From positions 4,340,001 to 4,404,000 of the forward strand of contig NZ_CP077290.1 in NCBI RefSeq assembly GCF_019047785.1: 64,000 nt of DNA. The letters run 5' to 3'. The notes beneath the pieces are model-generated. The model searched no databases and was not told where the DNA came from. It saw only the letters and a list, made by a program, of their open reading frames with translations. This stretch comes from Enterobacter cancerogenus. GTDB lineage: Bacteria > Pseudomonadota > Gammaproteobacteria > Enterobacterales > Enterobacteriaceae. Positions 32,403 to 42,379 of the stretch are shown here, in pieces. The translations under genes and the position numbers were made by a program. Positions within the stretch are counted from its first letter, which is position 1; every line of letters begins with the position of its first letter.

Positions 32403-33323
32403 ATGTTAAAATTCCGAGTCTCTTTACTTAGCCTGGCGCTGTTGCTGGGAGCGTCTGTTGCCGCACCGGTGATGGCCAAAACGCCCGCGGTAACCACCGC
32501 TGCGCAACCGCAAATTGCGTCCGGCAGCGCGATGATCGTGGATCTGAACACCAACAAGGTGATTTACGCCAGCCATCCGGACCTGGTGCGCCCGATCGCC
32601 TCGATAACCAAATTAATGACCGCGATGGTGGTGCTTGATGCACGACTGCCGCTGGATGAAAAGCTGAAGGTGGATATCAGCCACACGCCGGAGATGAAAG
32701 GGATCTACTCTCGCGTGCGTCTGAACAGTGAGATCAGCCGTAAAAATATGCTGCTGCTGGCGCTGATGTCCTCTGAGAACCGCGCGGCGGCGAGCCTGGC
32801 GCATCATTATCCGGGCGGCTATGACGCGTTTATTCGTGCCATGAATGCCAAAGCCAAATCGCTGGGGATGACCAATACCCGCTTTGTGGAGCCTACGGGC
32901 CTGTCGATTCATAACGTCTCGACGGCGCGGGATTTGACGAAGCTGCTGGTCGCCAGCAAACGCTATCCGCTGCTCGGCCAGCTCAGCACCACGCGTGAAG
33001 ATATGGCGACGTTCTCGAACCCTCCGTACACGCTGCCGTTCCGCAACACCAATCATCTGGTGTATCGCGATAACTGGAATATCCAGTTAACCAAAACGGG
33101 CTTTACCAACGCGGCGGGGCACTGCCTGGTGATGCGCACCGTGTTCAACGGCAAACCGGTGGCGCTGGTGGTGATGGATGCGTTCGGGAAATATACCCAC
33201 TTCGCGGATGCCAGCCGCCTGCGTACCTGGATTGAGACCGGGAAAGTGCAGCCGGTGCCGGCTTCAGCGCTGGCGTATAAGAAGCAGAAAGCAGAACAGA
33301 TGGCGACCGCACAGAACGATTGA
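32403..33323 (+). CDS. pbpG: D-alanyl-D-alanine endopeptidase (PBP7)
   Basis: 306 aa periplasmic penicillin-binding protein that cleaves D-Ala-meso-DAP cross-links in peptidoglycan. The signal peptide ends near residue 25 (APVMA). The three active-site motifs are in order: SITK (Ser67, Lys70), SEN (Ser124-Asn126) and KTG (231-233). The length and sequence fit E. coli PbpG. The start ATG at 32403 gives [16 protein letters not shown]. It is followed by a REP pair and converges with an acetyltransferase gene. Confidence 0.95.
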   Translation: MLKFRVSLLSLALLLGASVAAPVMAKTPAVTTAAQPQIASGSAMIVDLNTNKVIYASHPDLVRPIASITKLMTAMVVLDARLPLDEKLKVDISHTPEMKGIYSRVRLNSEISRKNMLLLALMSSENRAAASLAHHYPGGYDAFIRAMNAKAKSLGMTNTRFVEPTGLSIHNVSTARDLTKLLVASKRYPLLGQLSTTREDMATFSNPPYTLPFRNTNHLVYRDNWNIQLTKTGFTNAAGHCLVMRTVFNGKPVALVVMDAFGKYTHFADASRLRTWIETGKVQPVPASALAYKKQKAEQMATAQND

Positions 33324-33335
33324 GCCGTTTGTGAG

Positions 33336-33413
33336 CGCCGGGTGGCGGCTTCGCCTTACCCGGCCTACAAGGGCGTCGCATGCAGGCCCGGTAAGCGACG
33401 CCGCCCAGGGCAA
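33336..33413. repeat. REP/BIME pair between pbpG and the acetyltransferase
   Basis: CGCCGGGTGGCGGCTTCGCC and its partner GGCCCGGTAAGCGACGCC lie in opposite orientation in the convergent gap, with the same architecture as the element at 7504-7580. Confidence 0.82.
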
Positions 33414-33420
33414 CAGCGAC

Positions 33421-33975
33421 TTACTCCGGCAGCGTCCAGTCCCCGTCGTTAAGCGGGCGCTGCATAATCAACGTATCCCGCCAGTCCCCTTTCTTGTAGC
33501 CCACGCTTCGCAGTTGGCCGACGACTTCAAAGCCGTGCTTTTTATGTAAACGCAGCGACCCGGCATTGTTATTCCCGTCACCGACAACCGCAATCATCTG
33601 TCGCCACGGACCCTTTTCACAGCGCGCAATCAGCGCATCCATCAGCGCCGATCCAAAACCGCGTCCGGTGGTGCTGGCGTCGACGTAAATCGATTCTTCA
33701 AGCGTGAAACGGTAGGCGGGGCGGGGGCGGTAGTAGGTCGCATAGCAATAGCCCACCACAATCCCACGATAGAGCACAACCAGCCATGGCAGACCTTTGT
33801 CGGCAACGTTTTGCATGCGCTGACGCATTTCATCGACGGTGGGGGGAACCTCTTCAAACGACGCACGGCCGTGAAGGACATGCCATGCATAGATGGCCGA
33901 AATGGCATGCGCATCGTCAGGAAGGGCGTCGCGCACGTCGACTTCAGTTTCAGACAAAATATCAACAGCCGACAT
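33421..33975 (-). CDS. GNAT family N-acetyltransferase
   Basis: 184 aa single-domain GNAT protein. It has the acetyl-CoA binding motif region GRGFGSALMDALIARCE, preceded by EESIYVDAST, and the C-terminal SLRLHKKHGFEVVGQL. The overall pattern resembles the phosphinothricin/methionine sulfoximine acetyltransferase branch (Pat/MnaT-like), but the substrate cannot be read from sequence. The start at 33975 (MSAVDILSETEVDVRDA) follows GAGGAG by 10 bases; a longer frame would run through a 22-bp palindrome at 34002. I do not recall this gene between pbpG and dld in E. coli K-12. Confidence 0.82.
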   Translation of the reverse strand: MSAVDILSETEVDVRDALPDDAHAISAIYAWHVLHGRASFEEVPPTVDEMRQRMQNVADKGLPWLVVLYRGIVVGYCYATYYRPRPAYRFTLEESIYVDASTTGRGFGSALMDALIARCEKGPWRQMIAVVGDGNNNAGSLRLHKKHGFEVVGQLRSVGYKKGDWRDTLIMQRPLNDGDWTLPE

Positions 33976-34001
33976 GATGTGCCTGCTCCTCAACATGGAA
34001 A

Positions 34002-34023
34002 GCCAGAGAAACGTTTCTCTGGC
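34002..34023. promoter_or_regulatory. Perfect 22-bp palindrome upstream of the acetyltransferase
   Basis: GCCAGAGAAAC followed directly by GTTTCTCTGGC is a spacer-less palindrome, 26 bases before the acetyltransferase start on the minus strand and 64 bases past the dld stop. It could be an operator for a dimeric repressor or a hairpin that ends dld transcription, though no T-run follows. Confidence 0.65.
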
Positions 34024-34087
34024 GTCAGGCACCTACTCTAGTACGTTTGAGGACTGCTTAACAATCTCTTAAATTTGGCTGTAGGAA

Positions 34088-35836
34088 CTAATCAGAGGCT
34101 TGCGTATTGTGCGGCTCCGCGTCGGCCGACTCTTTCCAGTATTTATTCCGCGTAGTCTTACCAATGCCGGGATTCATACTGTTTGTAGGGTCATTTTCGC
34201 GATAAAACCGTTTAAGCGTCTCGGGCGCTTCGTATAAATGCCCAACGTTATGTTCCGCCGGATATTGTGCCCCGCGGGCGCGTAGCAGCGTCAGCATCTG
34301 CTCTTTCAGAGCGTGTGCATCGACCCCTTTCTTGACGATGTAATCCTGATGGAAGACGTAGCACATAAAGTGACCGTAGTAGAGCTTGTGCACCAGCTTG
34401 CTGTCGAACTCCGGCGGCAGGTGTTCAAACCATTCGGTATCGTTACGCCGCAGGGCAATATCCAGCGCCAGAATATCTTCCACCTCGTCGGAATGAACCG
34501 CCTGATAGCGAATGGCCGCGCCCGCCGCCGCGAAGCGGTGCAGGAAGGCTTTGCTGCCTTCTTCCGGCGTACAGGCAAAGAAATCCCCGTCGGCGGTTTT
34601 GAAGAACTCGGTCAGCCAGGTCTGCGCTTCGGCAATGCCATCGCCGGCCATCTTCAGCAGCAGATGATGTTCGTACCTGTCGCGCCATGTTTTCATTCTT
34701 TCAGGTAAATGCGCCGGGAAGACGTTGCCGAGTTTTTGCATGAAGCGGTCGGTAAAGTGCGGCTTAAACAGCGGCACTTTTTCCAGCATCGCGTCGGTGC
34801 GGCCCTTCATCGTAAAGAAGAACGGCATTTTGTCGGTACCGAGCTTGTCGATCATCAGGAAGGTGTCTTTACCGTAACGCTCGGCGATATCGTAGATATC
34901 GCGATGCATATACTCGCCTGCCACCGGCAGATGGGTAAAGTTGCCAAGAATGTGGCGGCGGATCTCGGTCAGTACGCCTGGCTCATTGGTGCCGATGTAG
35001 AACACCTGCTGGTTTTTTTCAGCCGGGAAAGTGTCCAGGCGCACGGCGAAGACGGCAAGCTTGCCCGCGCAGCCGGAGGATTCAAACAGACGGTCCGGGT
35101 CAGCGTTATAGCGCGCCGGGGTCTGGGCTTCAATGTCGCGCACGCGGGTTACGTAGTCATGGTCGTGAGCATGACGTCCGTCGTGCTGAACGTCTTCATC
35201 CCGCACGCGATCGTCGTCGAGCTTGCTGAGAATTTGCTCCGGCGTCACGCCCAGATCGATCCCCAGATGGTTCACCAGCGTCAGTTTGCCGTTCTCGTCG
35301 ATACGGGCGAAAAGGGACATTTCGGTGTAAGCCGGGCCGCGCTGCACCAGCGAGCCGCCGGAGTTGTTGCAGATCCCGCCCACCACGGAGGCACCAATGC
35401 AGGAGGAGCCGATGACCGAATGCGGTTCGCGTCCCAACGGCTTGAGCGCTTTTTCCAGGGAATACAGGGTGGTGCCGGGGAAGGCAAGCACCTGTTCGCC
35501 TTTATCCAGCAGGTGCAGTTTGTCGAGACGCAGCGTGCTGATAATCACAATGTCGCGATCGTAATCGTTGCCGTTCGGCGTTGAGCCTTCCGTCAGACCG
35601 GTATTGGCGGCCTGCATCAGAATAATTTTGTCGGCGGTGACGCAGGCGCTCAGTACACGCCACAGTTCCAGCAGCGTGCCGGGGAAAACCACCGCCAGGG
35701 CATCGCCCTGTCCGGAACGAAAGCCCTTGCGGTAGCGCGCGGTTTTGGCCGGGTCGGTAAGCAGGTGAGAGGAGCCAACCAGGCGCGACAGTTCGTTAAT
35801 AAATGCGTTGTTATCGTGAGATCGAACAGAAGACAT
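34088..35836 (-). CDS. dld: Quinone-dependent D-lactate dehydrogenase
   Basis: 582 aa FAD enzyme on the inner face of the inner membrane that oxidises D-lactate to pyruvate and passes electrons to quinone. The FAD-binding part is near residues 40-200 (FRSGQGDALAVVFPG, NTGLTEGSTPNGNDYDRD, VIGSSCIGASVVGGICNNSGG), followed by the cap and membrane-binding domains and a C-terminal HNVGHLY...NPGIGKT. It matches E. coli Dld (571 aa) with a slightly longer tail. The ATG at 35836 follows AAGGAG by 8 bases, so the upstream in-frame ATG was not used. It is divergent from bglX. Confidence 0.97.
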   Translation of the reverse strand: MSSVRSHDNNAFINELSRLVGSSHLLTDPAKTARYRKGFRSGQGDALAVVFPGTLLELWRVLSACVTADKIILMQAANTGLTEGSTPNGNDYDRDIVIISTLRLDKLHLLDKGEQVLAFPGTTLYSLEKALKPLGREPHSVIGSSCIGASVVGGICNNSGGSLVQRGPAYTEMSLFARIDENGKLTLVNHLGIDLGVTPEQILSKLDDDRVRDEDVQHDGRHAHDHDYVTRVRDIEAQTPARYNADPDRLFESSGCAGKLAVFAVRLDTFPAEKNQQVFYIGTNEPGVLTEIRRHILGNFTHLPVAGEYMHRDIYDIAERYGKDTFLMIDKLGTDKMPFFFTMKGRTDAMLEKVPLFKPHFTDRFMQKLGNVFPAHLPERMKTWRDRYEHHLLLKMAGDGIAEAQTWLTEFFKTADGDFFACTPEEGSKAFLHRFAAAGAAIRYQAVHSDEVEDILALDIALRRNDTEWFEHLPPEFDSKLVHKLYYGHFMCYVFHQDYIVKKGVDAHALKEQMLTLLRARGAQYPAEHNVGHLYEAPETLKRFYRENDPTNSMNPGIGKTTRNKYWKESADAEPHNTQASD

Positions 35837-36025
35837 CTTCCACTCCTTGTGGTGGGGCAAATTTCTCGCTGTAAAGCATAGCGCGATTAATCGTCAAGCG
35901 GTCTACTATTCATGAGAAAAATCAGAGAATAACCCTGCACGGATCAAAGGGTTTATGGCACACTGCGCTTTTCGCACGGGCTGGCCGAGGGCTGCCGGCG
36001 GTTATTGATGAGAGAGTAAAACGAC

Positions 36026-38323
36026 ATGAAATGGCTATGTTCGGTAGGTGTCGCCGTTAGCCTGGCGCTGCAACCTGCGCTGGCAGACGATTTGTTTGGT
36101 AATCATCCGCTCACGCCTGAAGCCCGTGATGCATTTGTCACCGAGCTGCTCAAGAAGATGACGGTCGATGAGAAAATTGGCCAGCTGCGTCTGATCAGCG
36201 TCGGCCCGGATAACCCGAAAGAGGCTATCCGCGACATGATCAAGGAGAGCCAGGTCGGGGCCATTTTTAACACCGTTACCCGCCAGGATATCCGCAAAAT
36301 GCAGGATCAGGTGATGGAACTCAGCCGCCTGAAAATCCCTCTCTTTTTCGCCTATGACGTGCTGCACGGCCAGCGCACCGTCTTCCCAATCAGCCTCGGC
36401 TTAGCCTCCTCCTTTAACCTCGACGCGGTAAAAACCGTCGGGCGTATTTCCGCCTATGAAGCGGCGGACGACGGCCTGAACATGACCTGGGCACCGATGG
36501 TCGACGTCTCCCGCGATCCGCGCTGGGGCCGCGCGTCGGAAGGCTTCGGTGAAGACACCTACTTAACCGCCACGATGGGGAAAACCATGGTGGAAGCGAT
36601 GCAGGGCAAAAGCCCGGCGGACCGCTACTCGGTAATGACCAGCGTCAAACACTTCGCGGCCTACGGCGCGGTGGAAGGCGGGAAAGAGTACAACACCGTG
36701 GACATGAGCCCGCAGCGCCTGTTCAACGACTACATGCCGCCGTATAAAGCGGGTCTGGATGCGGGTAGCGGCGCGGTGATGGTGGCGCTGAACTCCCTGA
36801 ACGGCACGCCTGCAACCTCCGACGCCTGGCTGCTGAAAGACGTGTTGCGTGACCAGTGGGGCTTTAAGGGCATCACCGTCTCGGATCACGGCGCGATTAA
36901 AGAGCTGATTAAACACGGCACGGCCGCCGATCCGGAAGATGCGGTACGCGTGGCGCTTAAGTCCGGCATCAACATGAGCATGAGCGACGAGTATTACAGC
37001 AAATACCTGCCGGGGCTGGTGAAAAGCGGCAAAGTGACGATGGCCGAGCTGGACGACGCCACCCGCCACGTGCTGAACGTCAAATATGACATGGGGCTGT
37101 TTAACGATCCGTACAGCCACCTCGGGCCGAAAGACTCTGACCCGGCGGACACCAACGCCGAAAGCCGTCTGCACCGCAAAGAAGCGCGCGAAGTAGCGCG
37201 TGAAAGCCTGGTGCTGCTGAAAAACCGCCTCGACACGCTGCCGCTGAAGAAATCCGGCACCATTGCCGTGGTCGGCCCGCTGGCCGACAGCAAGCGCGAC
37301 GTGATGGGCAGCTGGTCCGCCGCGGGCGTAGCCGATCAGTCCGTAACCGTGCTGACCGGCATTAAGAGTGCCGTCGGGGATAATGCGAAAGTGGTGTACG
37401 CCAAAGGGGCGAACGTCACCAACGATAAAGATATCGTCACCTTCCTCAATCAGTATGAAGAAGCCGTGAAGGTCGATCCGCGTACGCCGAAGGAGATGAT
37501 CGACGAAGCGGTTAACGCCGCGAAGCAGTCCGACGTGGTGGTGGCCGTGGTGGGTGAAGCGCAGGGGATGGCGCACGAAGCCTCCAGCCGTACCGACATC
37601 ACGATTCCGCAGAGCCAGCGCGATCTGATCGCCGCCCTGAAAGCGACCGGTAAGCCGCTGGTACTGGTGCTGATGAACGGTCGCCCGCTGGCGCTGGTGA
37701 AAGAAGATCAGCAGGCTGATGCGATTCTCGAAACCTGGTTCGCCGGGACCGAAGGCGGTAACGCCATCGCCGACGTGCTGTTTGGCGATTACAACCCGTC
37801 CGGCAAGCTGCCGATGTCCTTCCCGCGCTCCGTCGGGCAGATTCCGGTGTACTACAGCCATCTTAATACTGGCCGTCCGTATAACGCCGATAAGCCGAAT
37901 AAGTACACCTCCCGTTACTTCGACGAAGCCAACGGCCCGCTGTATCCGTTTGGCTATGGCCTGAGCTACACCACTTTCACGGTGTCTGACGTGAAAATGT
38001 CGGCTCCGACCATGACCCGTGACGGCAGCGTCACCGCCAGCGTGGACGTGACCAACAGCGGCAAGCGTGACGGCGCAACGGTGATCCAGATGTACGTTCA
38101 GGACGTTACCGCGTCCATGAGCCGTCCGGTGAAGCAGCTGCGTGGTTTTGAGAAGGTGGATCTCAAGCCTGGTGAGACCAAAACGGTGAGTTTCCCGATT
38201 GACGTCAACGCGCTGAAGTTCTGGAACCAGCAGATGAAATACGATGCTGAACCGGGCAAGTTTAACGTCTTTATCGGCGTAGATTCCGCCCGCGTGAATA
38301 AAGGCGAGTTCGAGCTGCAGTAA
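36026..38323 (+). CDS. bglX: Periplasmic beta-glucosidase (GH3)
   Basis: 765 aa, the length of E. coli BglX. A signal peptide ends after residue 20 (LQPALA). The GH3 N-terminal TIM barrel has KHF at 208-210 and the nucleophile Asp287 in GITVSDHGA. A C-terminal alpha/beta domain and a fibronectin III-like domain follow. It hydrolyses beta-linked glucosides in the periplasm. It may complement the separate bgl operon 10 kb away by acting on substrates before uptake, but that link is only inference. The gene is followed by a GC hairpin. Confidence 0.96.
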   Translation: MKWLCSVGVAVSLALQPALADDLFGNHPLTPEARDAFVTELLKKMTVDEKIGQLRLISVGPDNPKEAIRDMIKESQVGAIFNTVTRQDIRKMQDQVMELSRLKIPLFFAYDVLHGQRTVFPISLGLASSFNLDAVKTVGRISAYEAADDGLNMTWAPMVDVSRDPRWGRASEGFGEDTYLTATMGKTMVEAMQGKSPADRYSVMTSVKHFAAYGAVEGGKEYNTVDMSPQRLFNDYMPPYKAGLDAGSGAVMVALNSLNGTPATSDAWLLKDVLRDQWGFKGITVSDHGAIKELIKHGTAADPEDAVRVALKSGINMSMSDEYYSKYLPGLVKSGKVTMAELDDATRHVLNVKYDMGLFNDPYSHLGPKDSDPADTNAESRLHRKEAREVARESLVLLKNRLDTLPLKKSGTIAVVGPLADSKRDVMGSWSAAGVADQSVTVLTGIKSAVGDNAKVVYAKGANVTNDKDIVTFLNQYEEAVKVDPRTPKEMIDEAVNAAKQSDVVVAVVGEAQGMAHEASSRTDITIPQSQRDLIAALKATGKPLVLVLMNGRPLALVKEDQQADAILETWFAGTEGGNAIADVLFGDYNPSGKLPMSFPRSVGQIPVYYSHLNTGRPYNADKPNKYTSRYFDEANGPLYPFGYGLSYTTFTVSDVKMSAPTMTRDGSVTASVDVTNSGKRDGATVIQMYVQDVTASMSRPVKQLRGFEKVDLKPGETKTVSFPIDVNALKFWNQQMKYDAEPGKFNVFIGVDSARVNKGEFELQ

Positions 38324-38339
38324 CCCTGCCTTTCTCTGA

Positions 38340-38362
38340 CATCCCCCGCAGGCCGGGGGATG
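38340..38362 (+). terminator. Hairpin after bglX
   Basis: CATCCCCC (38340-38347) pairs with GGGGGATG (38355-38362). The tail TATCTTACCTT is only partly T-rich, so termination efficiency is uncertain. It lies 17 bases after the bglX stop. Confidence 0.7.
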
Positions 38363-38470
38363 TATCTTACCTTATGCTAAAAAGGCATTTTGCCGGTTAA
38401 ATCCGCCGTTTTAAGCTACGCTTTTCTCTCAAGCCTCTGAAAAAGGCGATAAAAAAATGAGGACAGCGGA

Positions 38471-39388
38471 ATGACGAAGACAAAGGGGATTTTAGGCGCG
38501 GCGGCATTACTGGCGGCGCTGAGCCTGCCATTGCAGGCCGCCGAGCCGGTGAAGGTTGGCTCAAAGATCGATACCGAAGGGGCGTTGCTCGGCAATATCA
38601 TCTTGCAGGTGCTTGAGAGCCATGGCGTGAAAACCGTCAATAAAGTGCAGCTTGGTACCACGCCGGTGGTGCGCGGCGCGATCGTCTCGGGCGAGCTGGA
38701 TATCTATCCTGAATACACCGGTAACGGCGCTTTCTTCTTTAAAGATGAAAACGACGCGGCATGGAAAAACGCCAAAGCCGGTTATGAGAAGGTCAAAAAG
38801 CTGGATGCGGAACAGAACAAACTGGTCTGGCTGACGCCTGCACCAGCCAACAACACCTGGACCATTGCGGTGCGCAAAGATGTTGCTGAGAAAGGCAAGC
38901 TGACGTCGCTTGAGGATCTGAGCCGCTATCTGAAAGAGAAGGGCGACATCAAGCTTGCCGCCTCTGCGGAGTTCATCGAACGCCCCGACGCGCTTCCTGC
39001 CTTTGAAAAAGCCTACGATTTTAAACTCGACCAGTCGCAACTCCTCTCCCTGGCGGGCGGCGATACCGCGGTGACCATTAAGGCGGCCGCGCAGCAGACC
39101 TCCGGCGTGAATGCGGCGATGGCCTACGGCACCGACGGCCCGGTGGCCGCGCTGGGCCTGCAAACCTTAACTGATCCAAAAGGCGTCCAGCCGATTTATG
39201 CCCCGGCACCGGTAGTGCGTGAGGCGGTGCTCAAAGCCTATCCGCAGATTGGCGACTGGCTTAAGCCGGTCTTTGAAAAGCTGGATGAAAAAACGCTGCA
39301 GCAGCTCAATGCCAATATTGCCGTTGAAGGACTGGATGCCAAAAAAGTGGCTGCCGACTTCCTGAAACAACAAGGGCTTGTGAAGTAA
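38471..39388 (+). CDS. osmF: Glycine betaine ABC transporter substrate-binding protein OsmF (YehZ)
   Basis: 305 aa periplasmic binding protein of the OpuAC/ProX family. The signal peptide ends near residue 23 (LPLQA). The mature part starts VKVGSKIDTEGALLGNIILQ and includes the LDIYPEYTGNGAFFF motif. In E. coli this low-affinity glycine betaine importer is RpoS-dependent and induced by osmotic and acid stress. It is the first gene of osmF-yehY-yehX-yehW, with 12 bases before yehY. The ATG at 38471 follows GAGGA. Confidence 0.94.
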   Translation: MTKTKGILGAAALLAALSLPLQAAEPVKVGSKIDTEGALLGNIILQVLESHGVKTVNKVQLGTTPVVRGAIVSGELDIYPEYTGNGAFFFKDENDAAWKNAKAGYEKVKKLDAEQNKLVWLTPAPANNTWTIAVRKDVAEKGKLTSLEDLSRYLKEKGDIKLAASAEFIERPDALPAFEKAYDFKLDQSQLLSLAGGDTAVTIKAAAQQTSGVNAAMAYGTDGPVAALGLQTLTDPKGVQPIYAPAPVVREAVLKAYPQIGDWLKPVFEKLDEKTLQQLNANIAVEGLDAKKVAADFLKQQGLVK

Positions 39389-39400
39389 CAGGGAAAGGCT

Positions 39401-40558
39401 GTGCCAATAAAATGTCATAACCGCGTACTGCTGCTGTTGGTGTTTGTTGCCCTCGCCGCCGTCGCGTTACCCTTTGTGAACGTTGCGCCCAATCGCCTGG
39501 TCTCGGGCGAAGGGCGCGCGATCTGGACTATCTGGTCATTTACGCCAGCGCTGCTTGCCGCCGCGCTGGCTGTGCTGATCGCCTTATCCCTGTGGTCATC
39601 GCGTTTATCCCTCTGGCTGTCACTCGTGCTTTGTGAAGCGCTGTTTATTGCGCTGTTCTGGAGCGCGGGGCTGGCGGCGACGCAGATGACCTCGCTTGAA
39701 AGCCCCCTTGCGCGAACGTCGATAGGCAGCGGTCTGTGGCTGTGGCTGGCGCTGTGCCTGCTGGCCTGCAGCGATGCGATCCGCCGCCTGATGCCGATGT
39801 CCGCCTGGCGCTGGCTGCTTAACGCCCAGCTCTGGTGTATTCCGCTGGTGCTGCTGTTCAGTGGCGAGCTGAACGACCTGTCGTTATTAAAAGAGTACGC
39901 CAATCGTCAGGAGGTGTTTGACGATGCGCTCGCGCAGCACCTGACCATCCTGTTCGGTACGCTGGTGCCGGCCCTGCTGGTGGGCGTGCCGCTGGGCATG
40001 TGGTGCTATCGCCATCCCTCGCGCCAGGGTGGGGTATTCACCGTGCTTAACGTTATCCAGACCATCCCGTCCGTTGCGCTGTTCGGCCTGCTGATCGCAC
40101 CGCTGGCGGGGCTGGTGCAATCCTTTCCGGCGCTTGGCTCGTTGGGCATTGCGGGAACCGGGCTTACGCCTGCGCTGATTGCCCTGGTGCTGTATGCGCT
40201 GCTGCCGCTGGTCCGTGGCGTCGTGGCCGGGCTGGGACAGGTCTCGTCTGACGTGCTGGAGAGCGCGCAGGCGATGGGCATGAGCGCCCGCCAGTGTTTC
40301 TGGAAAATCCAGCTGCCGCTTGCGCTTCCTTTGCTGGTGCGCAGCCTGCGGGTGGTGACGGTGCAAACCGTGGGCATGGCGGTGATTGCCGCGCTGATTG
40401 GTGCAGGCGGTTTCGGTGCGCTGGTGTTCCAGGGGCTGCTCAGCAGCGCGCTGGACTTAGTGCTGCTCGGGGTGATCCCTACCATCGCGCTGGCGGTCGT
40501 GCTTGATGCGCTGTTTGCCTTGTGGCTCGCGTTGCTCAGGAGAAGAGCCAATGATTGA
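39401..40558 (+). CDS. yehY: Glycine betaine ABC transporter permease YehY
   Basis: 385 aa inner-membrane permease. The N-terminal third has extra hydrophobic helices and the C-terminal half carries the standard BPD_transp_1 domain with the EAA loop [26 protein letters not shown]. The start is a GTG at 39401, with AGGGAAAGG 2-10 bases before it; the nearby ATG is out of frame. It overlaps yehX by 8 bases, so translation is coupled. It pairs with YehW, the second permease. Confidence 0.92.
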   Translation: MPIKCHNRVLLLLVFVALAAVALPFVNVAPNRLVSGEGRAIWTIWSFTPALLAAALAVLIALSLWSSRLSLWLSLVLCEALFIALFWSAGLAATQMTSLESPLARTSIGSGLWLWLALCLLACSDAIRRLMPMSAWRWLLNAQLWCIPLVLLFSGELNDLSLLKEYANRQEVFDDALAQHLTILFGTLVPALLVGVPLGMWCYRHPSRQGGVFTVLNVIQTIPSVALFGLLIAPLAGLVQSFPALGSLGIAGTGLTPALIALVLYALLPLVRGVVAGLGQVSSDVLESAQAMGMSARQCFWKIQLPLALPLLVRSLRVVTVQTVGMAVIAALIGAGGFGALVFQGLLSSALDLVLLGVIPTIALAVVLDALFALWLALLRRRAND

Positions 40559-41501
40559 ATTTAACGATGTCAGTAAAACCTTTGCGGGCCGTCCGGCGGC
40601 AAGCCATCTGAACCTGAATTTTGCCGAGGGCGCATTTTCCGTGCTGATCGGCACCTCGGGGTCAGGTAAATCCACCACCCTGAAGATGATCAACCGCCTG
40701 GTCGAGCACGACAGCGGGCAGATCCGCTTTGCCGGGGAAGAGATTCGCAGCCTGCCGGTGCTGGAGTTGCGCCGTCGCATGGGGTACGCCATTCAGTCCA
40801 TCGGCCTGTTCCCGCACTGGACGGTGGCGCAAAATATCGCCACGGTGCTACAGCTGGAAAAATGGAGCCGACGCAGCATCGACGAGCGCGTGGATGAGCT
40901 GATGGCCCTGTTAGGGCTGGAGCCTGCGCTGCGTGACCGTTATCCGCACCAGCTTTCCGGCGGGCAGCAGCAGCGGGTCGGGGTGGCGCGCGCACTGGCC
41001 GCCAACCCGCAGGTGCTGCTGATGGATGAACCTTTCGGCGCGCTCGATCCGGTTACGCGCGCGGCCCTTCAGGCAGAGATGACGCGCATCCACCGCATTC
41101 TTGGGCGCACCATCGTTCTCGTGACCCACGATATCGATGAAGCGCTGCGGCTGGCCGACCACCTGGTGTTGATGGACAACGGCGAAGTGATCCAGCAGGG
41201 GACGCCGCTGGCGCTGTTGAGCCATCCGACCAATGATTTTGTCCGCGAGTTTTTTGGCCGCAGCGAGCTGGGCGTCAGGCTGCTCTCCCTGCGCACGGTG
41301 GGCGAGTACATGCGGCGGGACGATGCGTCACCTGGCGGCGAACCGCTTCAGGAACAGATGAGCCTGCGCGATGCGCTTTCGGCCTTCGTGGCGCGCCAGT
41401 GCGAGGCGCTGCCGGTCTGTGATGCGCAGGGGACACTCTGCGGCGCGCTGCATTTCCGCGATCTGCTGGTGGGGGAGGTGGCGCGTGAAGTGGATGCGTG
41501 A
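40551..41501 (+). CDS. yehX: Glycine betaine ABC transporter ATP-binding protein YehX
   Basis: 316 aa ABC ATPase of the OpuA/ProV class. Walker [10 protein letters not shown] is at about residues 36-44, the signature [15 protein letters not shown] and Walker [13 protein letters not shown] follow, then the switch [10 protein letters not shown]-terminal CBS-like region (about residues 255-316, [21 protein letters not shown]) may sense conditions. The ATG at 40551 ([11 protein letters not shown]) overlaps the yehY end and follows AGGAGA. It is slightly longer than E. coli YehX (308 aa). Confidence 0.93.
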   Translation: MIEFNDVSKTFAGRPAASHLNLNFAEGAFSVLIGTSGSGKSTTLKMINRLVEHDSGQIRFAGEEIRSLPVLELRRRMGYAIQSIGLFPHWTVAQNIATVLQLEKWSRRSIDERVDELMALLGLEPALRDRYPHQLSGGQQQRVGVARALAANPQVLLMDEPFGALDPVTRAALQAEMTRIHRILGRTIVLVTHDIDEALRLADHLVLMDNGEVIQQGTPLALLSHPTNDFVREFFGRSELGVRLLSLRTVGEYMRRDDASPGGEPLQEQMSLRDALSAFVARQCEALPVCDAQGTLCGALHFRDLLVGEVAREVDA

Positions 41502-42222
41502 TCCGCTGCCCTGGCTGGTGGGGCTTTTTCTGGTCTTGCTTTGGGCCATGCCTTACAGCGCCGGGCTGTTTAGTACCCTGTTTCCCGGCCTGCCGCGTCC
41601 GGTTTATCAGCAGGAGAGCTTTATCAATCTTGCGCTGGCGCATGCCTGGCTGGTGATCCTCTCAAGCGTCGTGGCGATTGTAATTGGCGTGGGGGCCGGG
41701 ATTGCGGTAACGCGCCCATCCGGCAAGGAGTTTCGTCCTCTGGTGGAGACGATAGCCGCTATTGGACAAACTTTTCCGCCGGTCGCGGTGCTGGCCATTG
41801 CGGTGCCGGTGATGGGCTTTGGTCAGGTGCCGGCGATTGTCGCGCTGATCCTGTACGGCGTCTTGCCCATTCTTCAGGGCACGCTGGCGGGGATTGCCTC
41901 GGTTCCGGGGTCGGTGCTGAGCGTGGTGGAAGGGATGGGGATGAGCGCCTGGCAGCGGCTTGGCAAGGTGGAGTTGCCGCTTGCGGCACCGGTGATCGTG
42001 GCGGGGATCCGCACGTCGGTGATTATCAACATTGGCACCGCGACCATCGCCTCAACGGTGGGGGCTAATACGCTCGGAACGCCGATTATTATCGGCTTAA
42101 GCGGGTTTAATACGGCCTATATCATTCAGGGTGCACTGCTCGTCGCGCTGGCGGCTATCGTGGTCGATCGCCTGTTTGAGCGCCTGGCCGTTTATCTCAG
42201 CCGACACCGCCGCGTACAATAA
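41485..42222 (+). CDS. yehW: Glycine betaine ABC transporter permease YehW
   Basis: 245 aa inner-membrane permease with about six helices and an EAA-type loop [22 protein letters not shown]. Close to E. coli YehW (243 aa). A GTG at 41485 ([12 protein letters not shown]) is the likely start, with GGAGG 6 bases before; an ATG three codons later is the alternative. It overlaps the yehX end by 17 bases. Its 3' end overlaps the antisense yohO gene by 26 bases. Confidence 0.91.
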   Translation: MKWMRDPLPWLVGLFLVLLWAMPYSAGLFSTLFPGLPRPVYQQESFINLALAHAWLVILSSVVAIVIGVGAGIAVTRPSGKEFRPLVETIAAIGQTFPPVAVLAIAVPVMGFGQVPAIVALILYGVLPILQGTLAGIASVPGSVLSVVEGMGMSAWQRLGKVELPLAAPVIVAGIRTSVIINIGTATIASTVGANTLGTPIIIGLSGFNTAYIIQGALLVALAAIVVDRLFERLAVYLSRHRRVQ

Positions 42223-42310
42223 ATGAGTAACCCGCCAGCATCACACCGCCGATACCGCTGAGGGCCATCAGCACGAAAAGTGTTATTACGGCCAGTTTAG
42301 TTGCCTTCAT
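42197..42310 (-). CDS. yohO: Small membrane protein YohO (37 aa)
   Basis: The minus strand encodes [20 protein letters not shown] then [17 protein letters not shown], 37 aa, clearly like E. coli YohO (35 aa; shared [19 protein letters not shown] pattern). AGGAG lies 6 bases before the chosen ATG at 42310; another ATG one codon upstream is possible. It has one transmembrane helix and no known function. Its last 26 bases overlap the 3' end of yehW on the opposite strand. It sits between yehW and mlrA, as in E. coli. Confidence 0.85.
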   Translation of the reverse strand: MKATKLAVITLFVLMALSGIGGVMLAGYSFIVRGGVG

Positions 42311-42379
42311 CATCTGCTCCTGTTGTTAACGGAACAATTATACGGTGAAGCGCAGCTGTTAATGAACCATTAAATGTCG

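Noticed and set aside
36563..37861. 432-codon minus-strand frame inside bglX
   Set aside because: It lies entirely antisense to bglX, has shadow composition and no recognisable motif or ribosome-binding site.
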